NCBI GenBank assembly: GCA_003221085.1
Contig: QHUD01000202.1
Coordinates: forward strand, 1-16,402
Source: Gemmatimonadota bacterium
GTDB taxonomy: Bacteria > Gemmatimonadota > Gemmatimonadetes > Gemmatimonadales > GWC2-71-9
DNA length: 16,402 bases
Direction: 5' to 3'
The notes below the pieces were generated by a model. That model did no database searches, had not been told where the DNA came from, and was given only the letters and a program-made list of their open reading frames with translations. The first letter of the stretch is position 1. Each line of letters opens with the position of its first letter. Position numbers and translations under genes: made by a program. Shown in pieces: positions 1-7,253 of the stretch.

Positions 1-1215
1 CGCTTCCGCGAGCGCCCGCCCAGAGGCCGCGGCCCGGCGCGCCTCCAGGCGTGCGGGCGCGTCGTCGTGCCGGACGCCGAGCCCCAGGGCCCGCGGCCGG
101 TCGACGGTCCGGAGCGCGCCAAAGCGCTCGAGTTCGGTATTGAGCCATTCCGCCGCGCGCTCCGGCCCGGCGTGAGCGACGGCGTTCCGGAACTGCTCCC
201 GCGCGGCTGGCGGATCGCGATAGACCCTGGCCAGCGCGCGGTCGAAGTCCTTCTCCGCTGCCTGCACCGCGGTGATCGCGTGGTCGAGGTTGGACCGCCG
301 GGCCTGTGCGGCATAGAGCTCCTTCGTCGCCCGGTCCCGCTCGCGCTCGAGCGCCGCCACGCGCTCGTACTCGGCCAGGGCCCCCTGGAGCTGGCCCACG
401 TCGCGGCTCGGGGGCTCCCGGCGCGCCTGCTCCGCTTCCCGGCCCGGATAGGGCGCGCGGAAGCGCTCCTCGAGCCGGCGGAGGGAGAGATCGCGCGCAA
501 CGCGCGACGCCTTGACCTGGTGCGTGCCGTCCGTGATCACGAGCCCCTGGCCCTTGCGCTCGAGCCGGAGCCCATGGGCGGCGAGCTGTTCCTCGAGCTC
601 GGTCCACGAGCGGGCGGCGCGCAGCTCGGACAGATGGGCCCGGACGCGATCAGGAAACGCGGGCTCGCCCGTGCGCTCGGCCTGCCGGCGCTCCCCGCTC
701 GTCAGCAGGGCAGGCTCCGGGGCCGCCTGGCCCTCGAGCTGGTAGAGCCGGCCCGCCACCTCGCGGAGCCCCAGCTCGCGTTCGAGCTCCCGGAGCGTGC
801 GCTCGATCCGTGGGCGGTCCTGCCAGCGCTCCCACGCCACGCCCGTCTCCGGGTGCACCCGGTTCACCATCACGTGCACATGGGGATGCGCCCGGTCGTG
901 GTGGGCCACCATCAGGGCTTGGTGCTCGGCCAAGCCGAGATCCCGCAGCACGCGGTCGGCCACGACCTGCATCTCGGCGGGCGTCACCGGATCGTTGGGG
1001 TCGAAGTTGATCGTCACGTGATAGACGGGCACCTCGACCCGCGGGTTCTCATCGGCGGTGGCCTGCATGAGCACGGCCGCGAGCTCCGGGTCGTCGAGGC
1101 CCAAGTTTCGCCCGGCGGTCCAGGCCACGCGCTCGGTCTCCGCTCCCGAGCGGCCGCGCAGCAGGTAGCGGGCCAGCACGGCGAAGCGCCGACCGGACGA
1201 CGTCGTCGCGATCAC
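1..1215 (-). CDS. MOBP-type relaxase (mobilization nuclease), 3' end outside the window
   Basis: The reading frame is open for 405 codons from a GTG at 1215 down to base 1 and has no stop, so the C-terminus is missing. GGAGG lies about 10 bases before the GTG. Residues 105-118 read HHDRAHPHVHVMVN, the three-histidine metal-binding motif of VirD2/MobA-type relaxases, followed by RVHPETG. An upstream histidine lies in HVTINF at 66-71. Tyr17, in RYLLRG, is a likely nicking tyrosine (inferred from position). Residues after about 190 are charged and helical, as in relaxase tails. In this family the enzyme nicks one strand at oriT, stays bound to the 5' end and pilots it through a type IV secretion channel. 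It overlaps the mobC stop (GTGA) and is probably co-transcribed with it. No coupling protein or T4SS gene is visible, so the element is at least mobilizable. Family call is firm; the exact MOB subclass is less sure. Confidence 0.88.
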   Translation of the reverse strand, partial: MIATTSSGRRFAVLARYLLRGRSGAETERVAWTAGRNLGLDDPELAAVLMQATADENPRVEVPVYHVTINFDPNDPVTPAEMQVVADRVLRDLGLAEHQALMVAHHDRAHPHVHVMVNRVHPETGVAWERWQDRPRIERTLRELERELGLREVAGRLYQLEGQAAPEPALLTSGERRQAERTGEPAFPDRVRAHLSELRAARSWTELEEQLAAHGLRLERKGQGLVITDGTHQVKASRVARDLSLRRLEERFRAPYPGREAEQARREPPSRDVGQLQGALAEYERVAALERERDRATKELYAAQARRSNLDHAITAVQAAEKDFDRALARVYRDPPAAREQFRNAVAHAGPERAAEWLNTELERFGALRTVDRPRALGLGVRHDDAPARLEARRAAASGRALAEA

Positions 1216-1539
1216 GGGGTGGATCCTCCCTTCTGGCGATGGCGTTGCACGAGGTGTCGGACAAGCGCCTCGTGCTGTTCCAGGGCAGCGCGCATCTGCG
1301 CCGCGAGGGCCCGCCTGGGCGACGCGCGCGAGCTGGTCGAGACTGCGGCCGATGCGGGCGAGTTCACGAAGCAGGGGCCCCGTGGCCGCGCGGGACTGGG
1401 CGCGCGGCCGGGCGCCGAGCGCGGTCTCGCGGATAAAGCGGGCCGGGGTGAGGCCTGAGCGCCGGGCGCGTTCCGTGATCTCGCGGAGTTCGTCGGGATG
1501 GAAGCGAATCAGCTTGGCGGCGGTCCGGCGGTCGGGCAT
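1212..1539 (-). pseudogene. mobC: MobC-like relaxosome accessory protein, frame broken by one extra base
   Basis: ATG at 1539 is preceded by GAGGG. The first 74 codons read like MobC-family proteins: IRFHPDELREI then SGLTPARFIRETALG, a ribbon-helix-helix-like start followed by LLRELARIGRSLDQLARVA. After codon 74 the frame loses family character. Dropping one C from the CCC run on the minus strand (GGG at 1317-1319 on plus) restores RRALAAQMRAALEQHEAL and a TGA at 1214-1212 that overlaps the relaxase GTG as GTGA, the usual translational coupling. Corrected length is about 108 residues. As written, the frame instead runs without a stop into the relaxase, giving a fused ORF. MobC proteins bind oriT and help the relaxase open the strands. 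A sequencing error is the simplest explanation; a real mutation or fusion cannot be excluded. Confidence 0.75.
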
Positions 1540-1583
1540 GGCCCTCTGAGGGTGGGCGGGGAGCGCTACGACGCGACCCTCTC

Positions 1584-1592
1584 TGTGGATAA
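1584..1592 (-). promoter_or_regulatory. Perfect DnaA-box word
   Basis: The minus strand reads TTATCCACA, identical to the strong E. coli DnaA box. It sits 45 bases upstream of the mobC start. A single 9-mer can occur by chance, but it is A/T-rich in a GC-rich window and lies in the likely cis region of a mobile element. It could be part of a replication origin or of a DnaA-responsive promoter. Confidence 0.4.
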
Positions 1593-1605
1593 GTCCTTCC
1601 AGTTG

Positions 1606-1684
1606 CGGCAGACGGTTCTGAGCCGCTCGTAACGAAGCGCCTCTTCCTACTTACCAGTACCTCGCAATTCGGCAGACCGTTCTG
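1606..1684. repeat. Two direct copies of a 15-mer, 64 bases apart
   Basis: CGGCAGACGGTTCTG at 1606-1620 and CGGCAGACCGTTCTG at 1670-1684 differ at one position. The first copy overlaps the small inverted repeat noted in the candidate oriT. Paired sites like these could bind MobC or a replication/partition protein; this is inference. Confidence 0.5.
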
Positions 1685-1703
1685 GCCTTCTTCACGAGAT
1701 GTC

Positions 1704-1955
1704 CCCCTCTACTAACAAGTAGTCCCGGATGGGGCCGAGCGTGTCAGCGTCGACGGCCCCCGCAGGGCTCCCTGACTCAGGTGCTCCGGGATTCGGCCCG
1801 GCGTCTGATCGGGGCGGTCGCGACACACACCCCTCCATAAGGGAATAGTCCCGAATGACCCCGACCGTGCCCGCGGGGATTCGGCCCGGGTCTCAGCAGT
1901 GGTCAACCCCACACACCCCTCTACAAGTAAAGAGGCCCGGATGGGCTTTAGCGTG
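1704..1955. repeat. Three ungapped 40-nt imperfect direct repeats
   Basis: Units at 1704-1743, 1830-1869 and 1916-1955 align over 40 nt with no gaps. Shared blocks are CCCCTC at the start, CCCGgATG in the middle (CCCGAATG in the second unit) and CGTG at the end. Start-to-start distances are 126 and 86. Units two and three are both preceded by ACACA and followed by CCCG(C/T)GGG. A second shared word, GGGATTCGGCCCGG, occurs near 1788 and 1878. The first unit includes a CTACT/AGTAG hairpin. The units are too few and too diverged for CRISPR; degenerate iterons or relaxosome/partition sites are possible. Confidence 0.55.
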
Positions 1956-2260
1956 CCCGTGGGTTAGGGGCTTGGTCGCCCTTGAGCGCGCGGCAGCGCG
2001 CGAATGGGCTCGTGAGGAGCGATTCGGGGCCGCGCACCAGCGCGTGCACCGATATCGCTCCTCTTGCTTGCACAAGCGAAAGCAGCACGTACTCTGGTGC
2101 AGAGGCCGCCGAGCACCGTTTTCGCGGGCCTCGAGACCGACACCATTCTGGACGGACATCAGGACGCGACGTTTTTCGTGGGAACCCCGTCGCGAACGCA
2201 CAGGCCGTGCGCGCGGACGACCCGACCCACCGGTTGGCTAGTGTTCGGGCAGCGGATCGC
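1956..2260. other. Non-coding stretch with a 10-bp inverted repeat at 2014-2063
   Basis: GAGGAGCGAT (2014-2023) and ATCGCTCCTC (2054-2063) are perfect inverted repeats with a 30-base spacer. They lie about 200 bases beyond the kinase-regulator stop, with no T-run next to them, so a terminator role is weak. They could be a protein-binding site of the mobile element. The short frames here carry arginine- and cysteine-rich translations with no recognisable domain, and I see no gene. Confidence 0.4.
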
Positions 2261-4996
2261 CTACAGCGTCCTCCGGTAGCGCTCCCACTGGGCCTTCTGC
2301 TCACTCAGAAAGGCCATGAACCCCGGGTCGTTACGAACGTTATTCAGGAACGGATCGCTTGCGAACAGCGGATAGCAAGGGAACCCACCTTCGGCGGCCT
2401 GGCGTAGCCAGTGTATGGCCGAGTCGGCCTGGCGGAGCAGCGCGTACGCCAAGGCTATGTGATACGCGGCGTGATGGAAGTGGATGTATCCTTTTCCCTT
2501 TTGGACGGCCGTCTGGATGTCTCGCGCCGCGGCGGGCCGGTTGCCCGCCAGGGCAAACCACACCGCGCGCGCGCTCGTGACGACGCCGCCTCGGTCCTCG
2601 GGATGCGCCTTCAGGTAGCTCTGTATCAGCGCGGAGGCCGAGTCGCTCCGCCCCAGGTGCAGCAGCGCGAGCGCCATCTGATAATACCAGTACGGCGGGT
2701 TGGCCTCGGGGTCTACCTGTGTCAGGATCCTCAGGGCTTCATCATATCGCCCTTGGAACGCGCGCGCCTCCGCGATGCGTCGCAGGGCGTTGTCCGAGCG
2801 GGGCGAGATCGCGAGCGTTTTCTGGAGCTCCACGACTGCTTCGTCCAGCAGGCCGATGTGCAGGTAGATATTCCCCAGATTGTGGTGCGCCCGATCCATG
2901 TTCGGGTCGAGGGCCAGGGCCCGCCGGTCTTCCTGGGCCGCTCGCTCGTGGAAGAAGTGGTTCGAAGGCCCCCACAGCAGGCGGGCCTGGGCTTGGTGGG
3001 CCTCCGCGAGATTCGGGTCGAGACGCAGCGCCTTCTCCGCGGCCACCTGGGCTCGTTGCAGCGCCGCCGTGTCCTCTGGAGCAAATTCGCCGACCCACAG
3101 CGCGTAGGCACCAGCCAGCCCGGCCTGGGCGGCGGCAAAGCTTGGGTCCAGCGCGACGGCGCGCTCGAACAGCGTGATCGCGACCGAATCATTCGCCCGA
3201 TTCTGGCGCTGCTTCAGAAACACGTTAGCGCGCTCGTACAAATCGTAAGCCTCGGCGTTGCCGGTTGGTGGGGTCCGGAGATGCGGCCGCTCCCGCCCGC
3301 CCCCGACGCTGAAGCCGATCAGCAGCGCCAGCGTAGCTGCTGCCGAGAGGCCCACGCCGAGTGCGAGCCTTGCTCCCCAGTTCTTCGATAGGCGTCCGCG
3401 CGACCCCTGCTCGAGGGCTGGCTTAGTCATCGCCTGCGCAAACTCGGTGGCACCGGGGTAGCGGTCCGCCGGGACCTTGGCCAGCGCTCTTAACACGGCG
3501 CGCTCCACGCCTGGCGGAACGGTCTCCCGCACCGTGTGGATGGGTGCCACCGGATCCACGGCGTGCCGCGCGAGGACCGCCTGCGCCGTGGGGCCCGTGA
3601 ACGGCGGCGCCCCGGCCAGCATCTCGTACGCCACGCAGCCGAGCGCGTAGAGATCGCTTCGCCCATCCACCTGTCCGTCCTCCGCCCCCTGCTCGGGACT
3701 CATGTAAGCAGGTGTGCCGAGTGCGATGCCCGTCTCGGTGAGCCGCTCGCTGCCCGCAGCGGTGATCGCGCGGCTGATCCCGAAGTCCGCCACGAGGGCG
3801 TGGCCGTCTTCGAGCAGAATGTTCTCCGGCTTGATGTCGCGGTGCACCACGCCCAGGCCGTGCGCGTAGCCGAGCGCCTGCGCCACGTCGCCCGTGATGC
3901 GGATCGCTTCGGGGATCGGGAGTTGCCGCTCGCGCTTAAGGCGGGCGCGCAGCGACTCCCCCGCCACGTACGGCATGACGAAATAGAGCAGGCCATCCGT
4001 CTCGCCCGAGTCGTGCAGCGCAACGATGTGGGGGTGCTGCAGCCGGGCGGCGAGCTGGATCTCGCGGAGGAAGCGTTCGGCGCCTACTGCGGCGGCGAGT
4101 TCGGGGTGGAGCACCTTAATCGCGACGGGGCGATCGTGCCTCAGGTCGTGGGCGAGGAAAACCGCTGCCGTCCGACCGCGCGCCAGCTCACGCTCCGGCC
4201 GGTAGCGGTTGGCGAGCCCGGCGCGGAGCCGCGCGAGGATGTCCATCGGCAGTAGCGGGACCGACACCGCCGCCCGCTGCCGAGCCCGCACAGCAGCGAC
4301 GAGCGCCCGCGTCTCGGCGGCTGGTTCGGCGTCGTACTCCTCCGCGACCCGTCGTGCAAACCCCTCGTAAGCCTCCAAGGCGCTTGCCCGGTCCCCATGC
4401 CGGTCGAGCAGGCTGATGAGGCGACGCACCGCCGCTTCGTCACTCGGCGCGAGCTCGATCGCCCGGCGCGCCCAGTGCGCGGCCGTCGTGAGGTTGCTGC
4501 GGGTCTCGTAGTGCTCCACCAAAGCCCGGGCGGCACGCGCTGCCGCCTCGCGCAGCCGGGTGCGCTCCGTTTCGAGCCACCGCTCGAACTCCGGCGCGTC
4601 TGAGATGAAGAACCCTTCCAGCAGATCGCCTCGGTACAAATCGAGGGCTTCTCGGAACTGCTCTCGATCAATCGCGCGGCCGAAGGCAGCCACGTCACAC
4701 GAGACCTGATCGATGTCGAGGCCGATCTCGTCGTCGCCCCGGCTTGCAACGGCGTCCGCGCCTAACGCGTCGCGAACTACGTGCAGCGCCTGGCGTAGCG
4801 CCGCGCGGGCATGCTCTTGGTCGAGCTCCGGCCAAAAAAATGCCAGCAGGCTGTCACGGCGATGGAAGCCTGGGGGTGTCGCGGCGGCGAGGTAGGCGAG
4901 GAGCGCGAGGCGTCGGGGTTGGCCGAGCAGAGCCCGCACGTCGCGCCCATCGGCGCTGGTGAGGCTCAACCTCCCGAGCAGGCGGAGCTCGATCAT
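2261..4996 (-). CDS. Membrane-anchored BTAD (SARP-type) regulator with Ser/Thr kinase and TPR domains
   Basis: The protein has 911 residues; ATG at 4996 has GAGG six bases upstream. The order is: winged-helix-like start (1-95, MIELRLLGRLSL), BTAD helical repeat (about 100-240), protein kinase (about 265-525), one membrane helix (about 543-563, LALGVGLSAAATLALLIGF), then TPR repeats (about 580-870) and a tail ending KAQWERYRRTL. Kinase residues seen: Lys294 (VAIKVL), Glu312, HRDIKPEN (385-392), DFG (404-406) and GTPAYMSPEQ (428-437). The first glycine of the nucleotide loop is replaced (LARGRTAAV), but the rest looks catalytically complete. The BTAD and kinase parts should be cytoplasmic and the TPR part periplasmic. 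BTAD proteins activate promoters at direct repeats; the operator-like block at 5067-5116 and the divergent lipoprotein gene are the obvious target. The signal and phosphorylation substrate are unknown. Confidence 0.9.
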   Translation of the reverse strand: MIELRLLGRLSLTSADGRDVRALLGQPRRLALLAYLAAATPPGFHRRDSLLAFFWPELDQEHARAALRQALHVVRDALGADAVASRGDDEIGLDIDQVSCDVAAFGRAIDREQFREALDLYRGDLLEGFFISDAPEFERWLETERTRLREAAARAARALVEHYETRSNLTTAAHWARRAIELAPSDEAAVRRLISLLDRHGDRASALEAYEGFARRVAEEYDAEPAAETRALVAAVRARQRAAVSVPLLPMDILARLRAGLANRYRPERELARGRTAAVFLAHDLRHDRPVAIKVLHPELAAAVGAERFLREIQLAARLQHPHIVALHDSGETDGLLYFVMPYVAGESLRARLKRERQLPIPEAIRITGDVAQALGYAHGLGVVHRDIKPENILLEDGHALVADFGISRAITAAGSERLTETGIALGTPAYMSPEQGAEDGQVDGRSDLYALGCVAYEMLAGAPPFTGPTAQAVLARHAVDPVAPIHTVRETVPPGVERAVLRALAKVPADRYPGATEFAQAMTKPALEQGSRGRLSKNWGARLALGVGLSAAATLALLIGFSVGGGRERPHLRTPPTGNAEAYDLYERANVFLKQRQNRANDSVAITLFERAVALDPSFAAAQAGLAGAYALWVGEFAPEDTAALQRAQVAAEKALRLDPNLAEAHQAQARLLWGPSNHFFHERAAQEDRRALALDPNMDRAHHNLGNIYLHIGLLDEAVVELQKTLAISPRSDNALRRIAEARAFQGRYDEALRILTQVDPEANPPYWYYQMALALLHLGRSDSASALIQSYLKAHPEDRGGVVTSARAVWFALAGNRPAAARDIQTAVQKGKGYIHFHHAAYHIALAYALLRQADSAIHWLRQAAEGGFPCYPLFASDPFLNNVRNDPGFMAFLSEQKAQWERYRRTL

Positions 4997-5066
4997 GCGA
5001 GGCCTCGGCGAAGCGCGGCGCGGTTCAGAGGCTCACGAGCAGGGTGGAGTCGCCGTTACGGCCGGC

Positions 5067-5116
5067 GTGACGGTCGCATCACAAGGGCGTGACACGACTC
5101 CCCTAAACTGGCTCCG
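5067..5116 (+). promoter_or_regulatory. SARP-like operator/promoter of the hydrolase lipoprotein gene
   Basis: GTGAC at 5067 and again at 5089 form a direct repeat with a 22-base period, with TCAC at 5079 between them. AAACTGGCTCCG follows at 5105. TAAACT (5104-5109) could be a -10 box, ten bases after the second GTGAC, so the repeats would overlap the -35 region as in SARP-activated promoters. The same block with identical internal spacing lies at 11355-11404. The last base is 59 bases before the ATG. Binding by the neighbouring BTAD regulator is inference. Confidence 0.6.
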
Positions 5117-5174
5117 CAGGCCAAACCTAGCCCTCAGTCGAGGGCGCGGCAATCACCCTCGCAGGAGGCGGATC

Positions 5175-7190
5175 ATGAGTGCAACCCATCAAAGGTTCGC
5201 GGGGCTGGCGGCGTTCACCGCGCTCGCCCTGGCATGCAACCCCGACAAAGGGCCGGTCGAGCCGATCCCGCCGACGTTCGACCGGCTATCGGAGGCGCCT
5301 CCAGCCCCGCTCGTCCAACACATCGTAGCGCCGCAGGCCACGGACCCCGCGATCGATCAGGCGCTCGACGATCACTATGCCTGGCTCGACACGACTGCCC
5401 GGTCGAATCACAAACTCTTCGTGTTCCTGCCCGGCGGCCGCCAGCGTCCCGGGATGTTCCAGCTCGTGCAGAAGGAGGCGGCACGGCTCGGCTACCACGT
5501 CATCGGTTTGATGTACCCGAATAGCGTGCAACTCGGGACCGTGTGCGTTGGCGTCCCGGACCCCAACGCCTGCTACGAGAACGCCCGCCTTGAGATTGTG
5601 GACGGGGTCGACCGGAGCGACGTGGTAGACGTCAACCAAGCCAACAGCGTCGACAACCGGCTCACGAAGCTGCTCGGGTTCCTCGCGGCCCACTATCCCA
5701 TGGAAGGGTGGTCACGCTTCCTTGCAGACGACAAGCCGAAGTGGTCGCAGATCGCCCTCAGCGGCCACTCCCAGGGTGGCGGGGAGGCGGCGATGCTTGC
5801 GAAGCTCCGCGTCGTGGCTCGCGTGGTGCTGTTCTCGTCTGTCGTGGACCGTGTCGGTACGCAAGCAGCTCCGTGGGTCGCCACGCACGTGACGCCCGCG
5901 GAGCGCTATTGGGGGCTGGCGCACGATCGCGATGGAAACTTCCCGGCCATCCGTGCGAGCTGGGATTCGATCGGCATGGCGGCCTGGGGGCCGGAATTCA
6001 TCGCCCCTGAGACGAGTGCACCGCCCTACGGCTTCACCCACATGCTCGTCACCGAGGTGGTGCCAATAGGCGGGTTCGTCGGCACGAACGCGCACGGGTC
6101 TCCGTCCAACGACTTGAACACGCCGCTCGGCCGGGATGGCGCGCCGCTCTTGCGCGACGCCTGGCGCTACCTCTTGACGGCGCGCGGCGCCGGGCGCGAG
6201 GACGCTGACGCCGACGAGGCCTTTCCCGGAAAGACGTCTGGAGCGTCTGCCGCCCCACTCGTCGTGCACGTGGTGGCACCCCACGCGACCGACCCCGCGA
6301 TCGACAGGTTTCTCGACGATCACTACGTGTGGCTCGACACGACCGCCCGCACGAACCACAAGCTGTTCGTGTTCCTGCCGGGCACCGTCGTCGGGTCGGC
6401 CACGCCGCAACGCCCGGCACAGTTCCAGCTCGTGCAGCGGGAGGCCGCGCGGCTGGGATACCACGTTATCGGTCTGATGTACGTGAACAGCGGGGGGATA
6501 GCGCAAGCGTGCCCGACTGCTCCCGACCCTGCGACGTGCTACGAGAACGCGCGTCTCGAAGTCGTGGACGGGATCGACCGCAGTCCTATCGTGGACGTGA
6601 ACGTGGCGAACAGCATCGATAACCGCCTCACAAAACTGCTCGAGTACCTCGCCGCCCAGCATCCGGAGGAAGGCTGGTCGCGCTACCTCGCACACGACAA
6701 ACCGAAGTGGTCGCAGATCGCCATCGGTGGACACTCCGGGGGCGGCGGGTTCGCGGCCGTGATCGCCAAGGTCCGGGTGGTGGCGCGCGTGGTGCTGTTC
6801 GCTGCGGTGACGGACAGCGTCGGGACGCAATCGGTTCCGTGGGTTGCTAGTCACATGACGCCGTCGGAGCGCTACTACGGGCTCGCGCATGATCGCGACT
6901 CATTCTTCCGGCCTATCCGGGCGAGCTGGGACTCCCTCGGCATGGCCGGTTTCGGGCCCCCCGTTGCTCCGGAAACGAGCGCGCCGCCCTACGGCCTTAC
7001 CCACATGCTCGTCACGGACGTGCTGCCACGCGGAGGGTTCGTCGGCAACAATGCGCGTGGCAGCGTCTCGAACGACGCGAACACGCCGCTCAACGCGGAC
7101 GGTACGCCGGTTCTGCAGGACGCGTGGCGCTACCTCTTCACGGGGCGATCGACGCGCGAGGAGGTCGCTGTACGGGATGATGAGATGTGA
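5175..7190 (+). CDS. Lipoprotein with two tandem alpha/beta-hydrolase domains
   Basis: The protein has 671 residues. The ATG at 5175 is chosen because AGGAGG lies six bases upstream and a lipoprotein signal follows (LALAC, lipid Cys21); the open frame to its left covers the promoter block. Two hydrolase copies follow, about 44-336 and 360-657. Their first 44 residues match at 37 positions. Each has a nucleophile elbow: GHSQGGG (Ser199) and GHSGGGG (Ser521). Conserved THMLVT gives His289 and His610 as likely catalytic histidines, and AHDRD (250-254 and 572-576) likely acids; these are inferred from conservation between copies. The copies resemble the alpha/beta hydrolases databases label BPSS1187 (from memory). 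The substrate is unknown. The mature protein should be tethered to a membrane facing the periplasm or surface. It is divergent from the BTAD-kinase gene. Confidence 0.82.
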   Translation: MSATHQRFAGLAAFTALALACNPDKGPVEPIPPTFDRLSEAPPAPLVQHIVAPQATDPAIDQALDDHYAWLDTTARSNHKLFVFLPGGRQRPGMFQLVQKEAARLGYHVIGLMYPNSVQLGTVCVGVPDPNACYENARLEIVDGVDRSDVVDVNQANSVDNRLTKLLGFLAAHYPMEGWSRFLADDKPKWSQIALSGHSQGGGEAAMLAKLRVVARVVLFSSVVDRVGTQAAPWVATHVTPAERYWGLAHDRDGNFPAIRASWDSIGMAAWGPEFIAPETSAPPYGFTHMLVTEVVPIGGFVGTNAHGSPSNDLNTPLGRDGAPLLRDAWRYLLTARGAGREDADADEAFPGKTSGASAAPLVVHVVAPHATDPAIDRFLDDHYVWLDTTARTNHKLFVFLPGTVVGSATPQRPAQFQLVQREAARLGYHVIGLMYVNSGGIAQACPTAPDPATCYENARLEVVDGIDRSPIVDVNVANSIDNRLTKLLEYLAAQHPEEGWSRYLAHDKPKWSQIAIGGHSGGGGFAAVIAKVRVVARVVLFAAVTDSVGTQSVPWVASHMTPSERYYGLAHDRDSFFRPIRASWDSLGMAGFGPPVAPETSAPPYGLTHMLVTDVLPRGGFVGNNARGSVSNDANTPLNADGTPVLQDAWRYLFTGRSTREEVAVRDDEM

Positions 7191-7225
7191 ACGCGTGAAG
7201 CACGCCGGCACTCGGCGGCTGTGTC

Positions 7226-7244
7226 CCCGACGCCGGGTGTCGGG
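7226..7244. terminator. Weak hairpin between convergent genes
   Basis: CCCGAC and GTCGGG pair across a seven-base loop in the 63-base gap between the hydrolase stop and the end of the convergent beta-barrel gene. There is no T-run on either strand, so it is only a possible bidirectional terminator. Confidence 0.3.
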
Positions 7245-7253
7245 CGCGCGTGA

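Larger units (their letters stand above)
1540..1703. other. Candidate oriT / relaxosome binding region
   Basis: This non-coding stretch lies just upstream of mobC and the relaxase, the usual place for oriT in mobilizable elements. It holds a DnaA-box word (1584-1592), an inverted repeat GCGGC/GCCGC (1605-1609 with 1622-1626) and a 15-mer repeated at 1606 and 1670. At its right border CTACT-AACA-AGTAG (1709-1722) can form a small hairpin. I recognise no known nic consensus, so the oriT call rests on position and repeat content only. Confidence 0.35.

Noticed and set aside
67..1458. Plus-strand frame of 463 codons across the mob genes
   Set aside because: It is the antisense shadow of the relaxase and mobC. 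The minus-strand frame has the HxHxH relaxase motif and proper start signals, while the plus translation is an Arg/Leu/Gly-rich mix with no domain.
1704..1955. CRISPR array
   Set aside because: Only three units that are clearly diverged, spacers are of unequal length (86 and 46 bases), and no cas gene is seen.
1855..2407. Several overlapping short frames on both strands
   Set aside because: They lie in a repeat-rich non-coding region, have no convincing ribosome site, show Arg/Cys-rich translations and conflict with one another.
4959..5174. Longer start for the hydrolase lipoprotein
   Set aside because: The extension overlaps the divergent regulator start and the operator block, and would bury the lipoprotein signal 72 residues inside the protein.
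5712..6890. Minus-strand frame of 392 codons within the hydrolase gene
   Set aside because: It is the antisense of a GC-rich gene with clear lipobox and GHS motifs on the other strand; there is no ribosome site or recognisable domain.
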